Part shown: positions 56,989 to 64,000 of the stretch, one piece after another
Numbering within the stretch: position 1 is the first letter of the stretch
Layout of the letters: each line of letters starts with the position of its first letter
DNA from: Chromobacterium sp. ATCC 53434
Lineage (GTDB): Bacteria; Pseudomonadota; Gammaproteobacteria; Burkholderiales; Chromobacteriaceae
NCBI RefSeq assembly: GCF_002848345.1
Contig: NZ_CP025429.1
Span: 496,001 to 560,000, forward strand
Length of the DNA stretch: 64,000 nucleotides
Direction of reading: 5' to 3'
Notes under the pieces: generated by a model
What the model was told of the DNA's origin: nothing
Seen by the model: only the letters and a program-made list of their open reading frames with translations
The model's database searches: none
Translations under genes and position numbers: made by a program

Positions 56989-57750
56989 ATGAATATCGTC
57001 AAGATGGCCTGCGGCCTGCTGTTGCTGGCCACGGCGGCCGCGCGGGCCGAGGACGTGGGCGGCATCGACAGGCTGAACTTCAACGGCGACGCGCTGACGC
57101 TGGAATTGAAAACCGACGCCGCCAAGCCTTACAAGCTGAATTTGGAGAAGCGCAACTGGTCGGACGCCGATTGCAAGCTGACGGTCACCCGCCGCGGGCG
57201 GGACCTGGCCTTCCAGGTGGATCTGAACAAGCCGGCCGGCGATCGTTGCAAGCTGGTGGTCAGCGGCAACGTCAAGCCCGGCAAGCAGGTGGGCGTCAAC
57301 GTCAAGGCTTTCGACGGCGATCTGAACGGACGATTCGCCGCGGTGCAGATGCGCGGGCAGGCCTTGAAGGTCGAGTTGAAGGGCGCCTACGGCGCGGTGA
57401 CGCTGGATGGCGACGCGATCAAGGCCGAGTTGAACGCCAGCGTCGACGAATTGAAGGCGAGAGGCCAGGCGCTGAACCTGGAATTCGACGGCAGCGCCCG
57501 AGGCGTGGCGCTGGACGGGCAGGCGGTGAAGGCCGAGCTCAGGCTGCGCGGCGCCCAGCCGGTGGCCAGCGTCGATGTCAAGGGGCAGATGGTGAACCTC
57601 GATCTGCGCGCCGCCTCCCAGGCCAAGCTGGATTATCAGGTGAATGGCGACGCCCGCAAGGTCAGCGGCGACTGGATCAGCACGCCGGGCGCGCCGCTGA
57701 AGCTCAGGGTCAATGGCTCGGCGGTGAAGGTGTCGCTGGACCGCGATTGA
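56989..57750 (+). CDS. Exported repeat protein of the PadR/HAAS operon
   Basis: 253 residues from ATG 56989 (AAAGGAG upstream). Signal peptide about 1-19 (CGLLLLATAAARA). The mature part is built of about eight short repeats of the pattern G-[DQ]-A-L-x-[VLA]-E-L, for example GDALTLELKTD, GQALKVELKG, GDAIKAELNA and GQAVKAELRLRG, which predict a beta-helix or beta-sandwich. I do not recognise the family. It is the last gene of the PadR operon and is followed by a terminator. Confidence 0.7.
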   Translation: MNIVKMACGLLLLATAAARAEDVGGIDRLNFNGDALTLELKTDAAKPYKLNLEKRNWSDADCKLTVTRRGRDLAFQVDLNKPAGDRCKLVVSGNVKPGKQVGVNVKAFDGDLNGRFAAVQMRGQALKVELKGAYGAVTLDGDAIKAELNASVDELKARGQALNLEFDGSARGVALDGQAVKAELRLRGAQPVASVDVKGQMVNLDLRAASQAKLDYQVNGDARKVSGDWISTPGAPLKLRVNGSAVKVSLDRD

Positions 57751-57774
57751 GTATGGTATGACTCCGTGTCCCTT

Positions 57775-57800
57775 GCCCGGCTGCTAGCCGGGCTTTTTTT
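57775..57800 (+). terminator. Terminator of the PadR operon
   Basis: Stem GCCCGGCT / AGCCGGGC with a 3-base loop and a run of seven T. Confidence 0.9.
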
Positions 57801-57812
57801 CGTCGCGGCATG

Positions 57813-57838
57813 AAAAAACGGAGCCGGGGCTCCGTTTT
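57813..57838. terminator. Bidirectional terminator downstream of apt
   Basis: AAAAAACGGAGCC and GGCTCCGTTTTT form a stem with A/T flanks between the PadR operon and convergent apt. Confidence 0.85.
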
Positions 57839-57865
57839 TGGCATGGCGGGCCGCGAAGTCCTCGC

Positions 57866-58423
57866 TCAATGGCCTTCGTAGCTGCAGACGGTGAACAGAT
57901 CGAGGCCGCCGTTGCGCACCAGCTGGCCGCCGCCCAGTTCCGGCAGTTCGATGATGGCCGCCGCTTCCAGCACGTCGGCGCCCATGCGCTTCAACAGTTT
58001 GTAGCCGGCCATCATCGTGCCGCCGGTGGCCACCAGGTCGTCGATCAGGATCACGCGGTCGCCAGGCTTGCAGGCGTCGGTATGCATTTCCACCGCGGCG
58101 TTGCCGTATTCCAGCTCGTATTCTTCCTCTACCGTGGTGAACGGCAGCTTGCCCTTCTTGCGGATCGGCACGAAGCCGACGTTCAGCTCGTAGGCCAGCA
58201 CCGAGCCGATGATGAAGCCGCGCGCGTCCAGGCCGGCCACCAGGTCGACCTTCTCCATCATGTAGCGATGGACATAGATGTCGATCAGCATGCGGAAGGT
58301 CTTCGGGTTCTGCAGCAGCGGCGTGATGTCGCGGAACATCACCCCCTGTTGCGGCCAGTTCGGCACGGTGCGGATCCAGCCCTTCAGATAGCTGGAGTAG
58401 TCGAGATTGCTGAGGTTTTCCAT
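57866..58423 (-). CDS. apt: Adenine phosphoribosyltransferase
   Basis: 185 residues from ATG 58423. PRPP-binding loop [14 protein letters not shown] (about residue 127) and the hood region [17 protein letters not shown] identify Apt. It salvages adenine to AMP. The upstream permease on the same strand would bring in its substrate. A TTG start at 58447 would add eight residues but lacks support. Confidence 0.97.
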   Translation of the reverse strand: MENLSNLDYSSYLKGWIRTVPNWPQQGVMFRDITPLLQNPKTFRMLIDIYVHRYMMEKVDLVAGLDARGFIIGSVLAYELNVGFVPIRKKGKLPFTTVEEEYELEYGNAAVEMHTDACKPGDRVILIDDLVATGGTMMAGYKLLKRMGADVLEAAAIIELPELGGGQLVRNGGLDLFTVCSYEGH

Positions 58424-58475
58424 GGCGCTATTGTACTTCGAAATCAAGAGACTGTGCCGACTGGCGTCGTTCAGG

Positions 58476-58505
58476 AAAAACGGCCCGCCGCAAGCGGCAG
58501 GCCGT
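58476..58505 (-). terminator. Terminator after the purine permease gene (minus strand)
   Basis: Read on the minus strand, ACGGCC..GCCGC and GCGGC..GGCCGT arms precede a T run, so read-through from the permease into apt should be reduced. Confidence 0.75.
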
Positions 58506-58528
58506 CGGATGAGCCGATTATTGTGCGT

Positions 58529-59827
58529 TCAGTGGAAGAAAGCCAGCTTGAAGATCCACAGCGCCGCGATCACCAGCACCGCCGGTTTCAGGTCGGCGAA
58601 GCGGCCGGCCAGGATCTTGATCACGGCGTAGCTGATGAAGCCGAAGGCGATGCCGTCGGCGATCGAGAAGGTGAACGGCATCGCCAGCGCGGTCATCACC
58701 GCCGGCGCCGACTCGGTCAGGTCGTTCCACTCGATCTCGGCCAGGCCGCGCGCCATCAGCACCGCGACGTAGCACAGCGCCGGCGCGGTGGCGTAGGCCG
58801 GCACGGTGGCGGCCAGCGGCGACAGCCACAGCGCGGCCAGGAACAGCAGCGCCACCACCACGGCGGTCAGGCCGGTGCGGCCGCCGACGGCGGTGCCGGC
58901 CGCCGATTCGATATAGGCGGTGGTCGACGAGGTGCCCATCACCGCGCCGGCGGTGATGGCGATGGAGTCGGCCATCAACGCGCGCTTCAGCCTGGGCAGC
59001 TTGCCGTCCTTGTCCAACAGGCCGGCGCGGTGAGACACGCCGACCAGGGTGCCGGTGGTGTCGAACAGGTCGACGAAGAAGAACACGAAGATCACGCCTA
59101 TCAGGCCGGCGTTGAGCGCGCCCTGTATGTCCATCGCCATGAAGGTCGGCGCCATGCTGGGCACCGGGGCGACGATGCCCTTGAACGGCGACAGGCCGAG
59201 CGCGATCGACAGCACCGTCACCACCAGGATGCCGATGATGATGGAGCCGGGCACCTTGCGGTATTCCAGCGCGACGATCAGGAAGAAGCCGAAGATGGCC
59301 AGCAGCGCCGTCGGCTTGTGGATGTCGCCCAGCGTCAGATAGGTTTCCGGATGCGGCGCGATCACGCCGGCGTTCTTCAGCGCGATGATGGCGAGGAACA
59401 TGCCGACGCCGGCCGAGATGGCGAATTTCAGCGACTGCGGAATCGCGTTGACGATGGCTTCGCGCACCTTGAACAGGCTGACCACCAGGAAGACGATGCC
59501 GGAGATGAACACCGCGCCGAGCGCGGTTTCCCACGACAGGCCCATGCCCTTGACCACGCTGAAGGTGAAGTAGGCGTTCAGGCCCATGCCGGGCGCCAGC
59601 GCGATCGGGTAATTGGCCACCAGGCCCATGATGGCGGTGCCGAGCGCGGCGGCCAGGCAGGTGGCGACGAAGACCGCGTTCAGGTCCATGCCGGTCGACG
59701 ACAGGATCAGCGGGTTGACCAGCACGATATAGGCCATGGTCAGGAAGGTGGTGAATCCGGCGATGACTTCGGTCCGGACCGTCGTGCCGTGTTCCTTGAG
59801 CTTGAACAAGCTTTCCAGCAGTTGCAT
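58529..59827 (-). CDS. NCS2-family purine permease (AzgA/GhxP type)
   Basis: 432 residues with about 12-14 membrane segments. Conserved features: VNPLILSSTGMDLNAVFVAT near residue 40, GMGLNAYFTFSVV, and FDTTGTLVGVSHRAGLLD around residue 240, as in AzgA-like transporters of adenine, guanine or hypoxanthine. It is placed directly upstream of apt, which suggests adenine uptake. Which base is preferred is not determined. Confidence 0.88.
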   Translation of the reverse strand: MQLLESLFKLKEHGTTVRTEVIAGFTTFLTMAYIVLVNPLILSSTGMDLNAVFVATCLAAALGTAIMGLVANYPIALAPGMGLNAYFTFSVVKGMGLSWETALGAVFISGIVFLVVSLFKVREAIVNAIPQSLKFAISAGVGMFLAIIALKNAGVIAPHPETYLTLGDIHKPTALLAIFGFFLIVALEYRKVPGSIIIGILVVTVLSIALGLSPFKGIVAPVPSMAPTFMAMDIQGALNAGLIGVIFVFFFVDLFDTTGTLVGVSHRAGLLDKDGKLPRLKRALMADSIAITAGAVMGTSSTTAYIESAAGTAVGGRTGLTAVVVALLFLAALWLSPLAATVPAYATAPALCYVAVLMARGLAEIEWNDLTESAPAVMTALAMPFTFSIADGIAFGFISYAVIKILAGRFADLKPAVLVIAALWIFKLAFFH

Positions 59828-59925
59828 GAAGGAGCGCTCCAGGCGGTTACATTGATGAAAACCGCGGCATTATCGGCCCACGGGTGTCCAAACGCCTAAA
59901 TCTTGACGTGAAAATATGTCATCGC

Positions 59926-59955
59926 TTAACAATGGCAGCCCCGCTGTGCTATCCT
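59926..59955 (+). promoter_or_regulatory. Probable gmk promoter
   Basis: TTAACA and TATCCT, 18 bases apart, fit sigma-70 spacing, with a start near 59962 and the gmk ATG 25 bases further. The divergent purine permease gene starts upstream. Confidence 0.5.
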
Positions 59956-59986
59956 GAAAAATTACTCTTTGGCAAACGTTTGTTCT

Positions 59987-60619
59987 ATGAGCCAGCCCAT
60001 CGGTAATATCTACATCGTGGTGGCGCCGTCAGGCGCCGGCAAGACTTCGCTGGTGGCGGCGCTGTTGCAGGCCGAGCCCAGCGTCGAGTTGTCGGTCTCG
60101 TACAGCACCCGCGCGGCGCGCAAGGGCGAGGTCGACGGCCAGCATTATCATTTCGTCGAGCGCGCCGTCTTCGACGAGATGGTCGCTCGTGGCGATTTTC
60201 TCGAGCACGCCGAGGTGTACGGCAATTGCTACGGCACCAGCGCGCCGTGGATACAAGGCCGGCTGGACGCCGGTCGCGACATCCTGCTGGAAATCGACTG
60301 GCAGGGCGCCGAGCAGGTGCGCGAGGTGTTTCCGGACGCCATCGGCATCTTCATCGCGCCGCCGTCGATCGAGGAGTTGGAGCGCCGCCTGCGCGGCCGC
60401 GACACCGACACCGAAGACGTGATCCTGCGCCGGCTGGCTTCGGCGCGCGCCGAGATCGACAAGGTGGCCGAGTACGATTACATCGTCGTCAATGACGACT
60501 TCGAGCGCGCCCGGCTGGACCTGATCAGCATCGTCCGCGCCCAGCGTCTGAAGAGCGGCCCGCAGTGCCGCCGCCTGGTCGACATGTTCCGCCGCATGGG
60601 CACGTCCGGCGCGCAGTAA
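59987..60619 (+). CDS. gmk: Guanylate kinase
   Basis: 210 residues from ATG 59987. P-loop VVAPSGAGKTSL, SYSTRAARKGEVDGQHYHFV for GMP binding and LLEIDWQGAEQV. It phosphorylates GMP to GDP and sits with rpoZ and spoT as in many proteobacteria, a nucleotide and (p)ppGpp-linked cluster. A TTG at 59969 is an unlikely alternative start. Confidence 0.98.
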   Translation: MSQPIGNIYIVVAPSGAGKTSLVAALLQAEPSVELSVSYSTRAARKGEVDGQHYHFVERAVFDEMVARGDFLEHAEVYGNCYGTSAPWIQGRLDAGRDILLEIDWQGAEQVREVFPDAIGIFIAPPSIEELERRLRGRDTDTEDVILRRLASARAEIDKVAEYDYIVVNDDFERARLDLISIVRAQRLKSGPQCRRLVDMFRRMGTSGAQ

Positions 60620-60661
60620 AAATAGTTCCGCCCCGGCTGTCTTGCCAAGGCGAAAATTCGA

Positions 60662-60667
60662 TATAGT
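60662..60667 (+). promoter_or_regulatory. Possible rpoZ -10 element
   Basis: TATAGT about 34 bases before the rpoZ ATG has the form of a -10 box. The -35 region is not convincingly spaced, so only the -10 is proposed. Confidence 0.3.
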
Positions 60668-60700
60668 GAACGCTGTAACCGTCATTTAGCAGAGGAAACC

Positions 60701-60907
60701 ATGGCCCGCATTACCGTTGACGACTGCCTGGATCGCATCCAGAACCGTTTTGACCTGACTCTGGCCGCCGCCTACCGCGCGCGCCAAGTGGCATCCGGCG
60801 CCAGCTCCTTTGTCGAGCCGGGCCGCCACAAGCCGACCGTGGTCGCCTTGCGTGAAATCGCCGCCGGCCATGTCGGCAAGGAAATCCTCAACCGCGGCAA
60901 GGCCTGA
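60701..60907 (+). CDS. rpoZ: DNA-directed RNA polymerase omega subunit
   Basis: 68 residues. [33 protein letters not shown] N-terminus (seen as [12 protein letters not shown] and [16 protein letters not shown]) and [13 protein letters not shown]. Omega folds the beta-prime subunit and forms part of the ppGpp site. Directly upstream of spoT. Confidence 0.97.
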   Translation: MARITVDDCLDRIQNRFDLTLAAAYRARQVASGASSFVEPGRHKPTVVALREIAAGHVGKEILNRGKA

Positions 60908-60927
60908 TTGCCGGACGGAGCAAGACG

Positions 60928-63084
60928 ATGGGCACCGGCATTGAGACAGGCATAGACTACAACGCCCTGATCGAGTCCGAGGCGGCTGCGTTTTTCGACA
61001 GCGCCGCGCGCTACCTCAAGCCGGAAGACATCGAAATGCTTAGGCTGGCCTTTCAGGTCAGCCGCGAGGCGCACGAAGGCCAGACCCGAAAGAGCGGCGA
61101 GCCCTACATCACGCACCCGTTGTCGGTGGCGACGATGTTGTGCGAATGGCGGCTGGACGTGCAGGGCCTGGCCGCCGCGCTGCTGCACGACGTGCTGGAG
61201 GACACCGGCGTCACCAAGCCGACGCTGATGGAGAAGTTCGGCAAGATCGTCGCCGATCTGGTCGACGGCCTGTCCAAGCTGGAACGTCTGGAATACCAGA
61301 CCAAGGAAGCGGCCCAGGCCGAGAGCTTCCGCAAGATGGTGCTGGCGATGGCGCGCGACATCCGCGTCATCATCGTCAAGCTGGCCGACCGGCTGCACAA
61401 TATGCGCACGCTGGACTCGATGCGCGAGGACAAGCGCCGCCGCATCGCGCTGGAAACGCTGGAAATCTACGCGCCGATCGCCAATCGCATCGGCCTGAAC
61501 AAGGTCTACCGCGAACTGCAGGACCTGGCGTTCAAGCATCTGCATCCGCATCGATACGGCGTGCTGTCCAAGGCGGTGCGCGCCGCGCGCGGCAACCGCC
61601 GCGAAGTGGTCAACAAGATATTGCAGGCGGTCAGCCAGCGGCTGGTGCAGAGCAATATCGAGGCCACGATCAAGGGCCGCGAGAAGAATCTCTACAGCAT
61701 CTACAAGAAGATGCAGGAAAAGCACCTGTCCTTCTCCGAGGTGCTGGACATCTACGGCTTCCGCGTCGTCGTCAACGACATCCCGGCCTGCTATCTGGCG
61801 CTGGGCGCGCTGCACAGCCTGTACAAGCCGATTCCCGGCAAATTCAAGGATTACATCGCCATTCCCAAGGGCAATGGCTACCAGAGTCTGCACACCACGC
61901 TGTTCGGCCCTTACGGCACGCCGGTGGAGATGCAGATCCGCACCCGCGAGATGCACAATGTCGCCGAGGCCGGCGTCGCCTCGCACTGGATGTACAAGAG
62001 CGGCGAGGGCGTCAACACCGCGCAGCAGCGCACCCACCAGTGGTTGCAGAAACTGTTGGACATGCAGGAGGAGAGCGACGACGCCGTCGAGTTCCTCGAG
62101 CACATCAAGATCGACCTGTTCCCGGACGAGGTCTATGTGTTCACGCCGAAGGGCAAGATCATGGTGATGCCGCAGGGCGCGACCCCGGTCGACTTCGCCT
62201 ACGCGGTGCACACCGACATCGGCCATCGCTGCATCGCCGCCCGCGTCAACCACGCGCTGGTGCCGTTGCGCACCGTGCTGCGCAATGGCGACACGGTGGA
62301 GATCATCACGTCGACCCAGGCCAAGCCCAATCCGTCGTGGCTGGCCTTCGTGCAGAGCGGCCGCGCCCGTTCCGGCATACGCAACTATCTGAAGAGCCTG
62401 CAGCGCGAGGAGGCGGTGGCGCTGGGTGAGAAGCTGCTCAGGCAGGCGGTCGGCGCGCTGGCGTCGACGCCGCTGGCGGTCAGCGACGAATTGCGCGCCG
62501 AGTACTTGTCCAGCTACGGCGAGAAGCTGTCCGGCTTCGACGACGTGCTGGCCGAGATCGGCACCGGCAAGCTGCTGCCCATCGTCGTCGCGCGGCGGAT
62601 GCTGGAGCTGGCCGGCGAGCGGCTGGGCGAGGGCGTGCGCGTCGGTCCGATCACGATACGCGGCAACGAGACCGGCATGGTGCAGCTGTCCAGCTGCTGC
62701 AATCCGCTGCCCGGCGACGACATACTCGGCGTCATCACAAAGGGCCAGGGCCTGGTGATACACCGCGTCGACTGTCCGAACGCCCGCCGCGCCGACCACG
62801 ACAAGCTGCTGGAAGTGAACTGGGAGGCGCAGCGCGACCGGATGTTCGGCGTCACCGTCGGCGTGCTGTCGCGCAACGAGCGCGGCGCGCTGGCCGACAT
62901 CGCCACCGCGATCTCGCAGGCCTCGGCCAATATCGAGAGCGCCGACACCCAGGACAGCAGCCGCGACGGCGACAGTCTGTTCAATATCCACTTCCGCCTG
63001 CAGGTGGAGGGCGTGGAACACCTGGAACGCGTGCTCGCCGCCGTCCGCCAGTTGGCGGTGGTGCAGCGCGTGGAGAGAAGATGA
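60928..63084 (+). CDS. spoT: Bifunctional (p)ppGpp synthetase/hydrolase SpoT
   Basis: 718 residues. N-terminal HD hydrolase domain with intact HPLSVATML and LLHDVLEDTG. The synthetase domain has PGKFKDYIAIPKGNGYQ (RxKD-type loop of bifunctional enzymes) and PVEMQIRTREM. TGS domain around VYVFTPKGKIMVMPQG, and a C-terminal ACT domain (TVGVLSRNERGALADIA). Both activities look intact. Overlaps thiS by ATGA, an unusual coupling of stringent-response and thiamine genes. Confidence 0.96.
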   Translation: MGTGIETGIDYNALIESEAAAFFDSAARYLKPEDIEMLRLAFQVSREAHEGQTRKSGEPYITHPLSVATMLCEWRLDVQGLAAALLHDVLEDTGVTKPTLMEKFGKIVADLVDGLSKLERLEYQTKEAAQAESFRKMVLAMARDIRVIIVKLADRLHNMRTLDSMREDKRRRIALETLEIYAPIANRIGLNKVYRELQDLAFKHLHPHRYGVLSKAVRAARGNRREVVNKILQAVSQRLVQSNIEATIKGREKNLYSIYKKMQEKHLSFSEVLDIYGFRVVVNDIPACYLALGALHSLYKPIPGKFKDYIAIPKGNGYQSLHTTLFGPYGTPVEMQIRTREMHNVAEAGVASHWMYKSGEGVNTAQQRTHQWLQKLLDMQEESDDAVEFLEHIKIDLFPDEVYVFTPKGKIMVMPQGATPVDFAYAVHTDIGHRCIAARVNHALVPLRTVLRNGDTVEIITSTQAKPNPSWLAFVQSGRARSGIRNYLKSLQREEAVALGEKLLRQAVGALASTPLAVSDELRAEYLSSYGEKLSGFDDVLAEIGTGKLLPIVVARRMLELAGERLGEGVRVGPITIRGNETGMVQLSSCCNPLPGDDILGVITKGQGLVIHRVDCPNARRADHDKLLEVNWEAQRDRMFGVTVGVLSRNERGALADIATAISQASANIESADTQDSSRDGDSLFNIHFRLQVEGVEHLERVLAAVRQLAVVQRVERR

Positions 63085-63290
63085 GCCAACTGAATCTGCG
63101 TATCAACGGCGAGGACAGAAGCTTCGCCGGCATCGTCACGTTCGCCGAGCTGGTCGAGGCCTTGCAGCTGGGCGGCAAGCGCATCGCGATCGAGCGCAAC
63201 GGCGAGATCGTGTCGCGCAGCCGCTACGCCGAGGCGAAGCTGGCCGACGGCGATCAACTGGAAATCGTGGTGGCCGTCGGCGGCGGTTAG
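63081..63290 (+). CDS. thiS: Sulfur carrier protein ThiS
   Basis: 69 residues, beta-grasp ubiquitin-like fold with the essential C-terminal Gly-Gly (VVAVGGG). ThiS is thiocarboxylated and delivers sulfur to ThiG for thiazole formation. Begins inside the spoT stop codon and precedes thiG. Confidence 0.95.
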   Translation: MSQLNLRINGEDRSFAGIVTFAELVEALQLGGKRIAIERNGEIVSRSRYAEAKLADGDQLEIVVAVGGG

Positions 63291-63338
63291 CGCGCCGCCC
63301 GGGTCACGCAGGGAACGGATCAAGCAAGGGGAGCGCAG

Positions 63339-64000
63339 GTGAACGATCAATTGGTGATAGCCGGCAGGGCGTACGACTCGCGACTGCTGGTGGGGACCGG
63401 GAAGTACCGGGATTTCGAGCAGACCGCGGCGGCGCTGGACGCCTCCGGCGCGCAAATCGTCACGGCGGCGATACGTCGGATCAATCTGGGTCAGAACGCT
63501 AAGGAACCGAATTTACTGGACTTTTTGCCGAAAGACCGGTATAAACTCCTCCCCAATACGGCGGGATGCTATTCCGCCGACGATGCGATCCGCACGCTGC
63601 GGCTCGCGCGGGAGCTTCTGGACGACCATCGTTTCGTGAAGCTGGAAGTGCTCGGAGACCCGAACAGCCTGTATCCCAATGTCAGGGAAACGCTGAAGGC
63701 CGCCGAGGTGCTGGTGGCCGAGGGCTTCGAAGTCCTGGTCTACACCTCGGACGATCCCATCGTCGCGCGCGAGCTGGAGCAGATAGGCTGCTGCGCGATC
63801 ATGCCGCTGGCCAGCCTGATAGGCTCCGGCATGGGCATCCTGAATCCGTGGAACCTGCAACTGATCATCGAGCAGTCCAATGTTCCGGTGATCGTCGACG
63901 CCGGCGTGGGCACGGCGTCCGACGCCGCCATCGCGATGGAGTTGGGTTGCGACGGTGTATTGATGAATACCGCGATCGCCGCCGCCCGTGAACCGGTGCG
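63339..64000 (+). CDS. thiG: Thiazole synthase ThiG, 5' part
   Basis: The first 220 codons of ThiG, cut by the end of the window, from a GTG with AAGGGGAG upstream. Motifs: [13 protein letters not shown] at the N-terminus, [30 protein letters not shown] and the C-terminal phosphate region [20 protein letters not shown]. ThiG builds the thiazole phosphate from deoxyxylulose phosphate with dehydroglycine and ThiS-thiocarboxylate. About 40-45 codons are expected to lie beyond the edge. Confidence 0.95.
   Translation, partial: MNDQLVIAGRAYDSRLLVGTGKYRDFEQTAAALDASGAQIVTAAIRRINLGQNAKEPNLLDFLPKDRYKLLPNTAGCYSADDAIRTLRLARELLDDHRFVKLEVLGDPNSLYPNVRETLKAAEVLVAEGFEVLVYTSDDPIVARELEQIGCCAIMPLASLIGSGMGILNPWNLQLIIEQSNVPVIVDAGVGTASDAAIAMELGCDGVLMNTAIAAAREPV

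Noticed and set aside
60772..63021. Long minus-strand frame across spoT
   Set aside because: The same kind of antisense frame, caused by codon bias of the real spoT gene.

Overview
The window is about 64 kb of high-GC, gene-dense chromosomal DNA. Gene content and order (pilBCD-coaE-zapD-yacG, ftsH-folP-glmM, greA near yhbY/rlmE, gmk-rpoZ-spoT-thiSG, arcDABC, a gspC-N cluster) point to a Gram-negative betaproteobacterium, most likely Neisseriales in or near the Chromobacterium group. That placement is inferred from family content and synteny, not from a ribosomal or marker-gene comparison. No tRNA, rRNA, prophage, insertion sequence or CRISPR array was recognised.

Layout. 1-6260: 3' end of a porin, then type IV pilus genes pilB, pilC and pilD followed by coaE, zapD and yacG. 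6314-9529: amiC and tsaE on the minus strand, divergent from queG with overlapping start codons, then a MaoC-like hydratase gene. 9776-13398: etfB, etfA and a large acyl-CoA dehydrogenase, an electron-transfer and fatty-acid oxidation block. 13669-24542: a complete type II secretion operon gspCDEFGHIJKLMN in which most genes overlap. PilD, encoded 9 kb upstream, is the expected peptidase for both the pilus and the secretion pseudopilins. 24745-29823: carA, leuE, carB. 29966-36809: greA, a DUF4149 gene, a 172-bp tandem intergenic repeat, yhbY/rlmE, ftsH, folP, glmM. 36954-39460: a secreted ExeM/NucH nuclease directly followed by a rhombosortase, a probable substrate and processing-enzyme pair for the type II system. 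39369-47682: alr, dedA, an FKBP isomerase, DUF2189, a hydroxyacid dehydrogenase, DUF1841, a glutathione peroxidase, trmB, an SDR protein and a flavin/2Fe-2S reductase. 47771-53510: a 43-residue membrane protein behind an FNR/ANR-type promoter, then the arginine deiminase operon arcDABC with its own FNR/ANR-like box. 53520-57750: the accessory part, with a solitary R-body (RebB) protein, a patatin-like protein with altered catalytic motifs, and a PadR-controlled envelope operon (HAAS/DUF1700 membrane protein, small HAAS-like protein, exported repeat protein) behind twin palindromes. 57866-64000: apt with a purine permease, then gmk, rpoZ, spoT, thiS and the 5' part of thiG.

The most unusual content is the PadR/HAAS/repeat-protein operon, the lone rebB beside the aberrant patatin, the nuclease/rhombosortase pair, the paired FNR-type boxes flanking a tiny membrane-protein gene, and the 172-bp tandem repeat between convergent genes. 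All product assignments come from reading motifs and overall similarity to remembered families. No database search was run.
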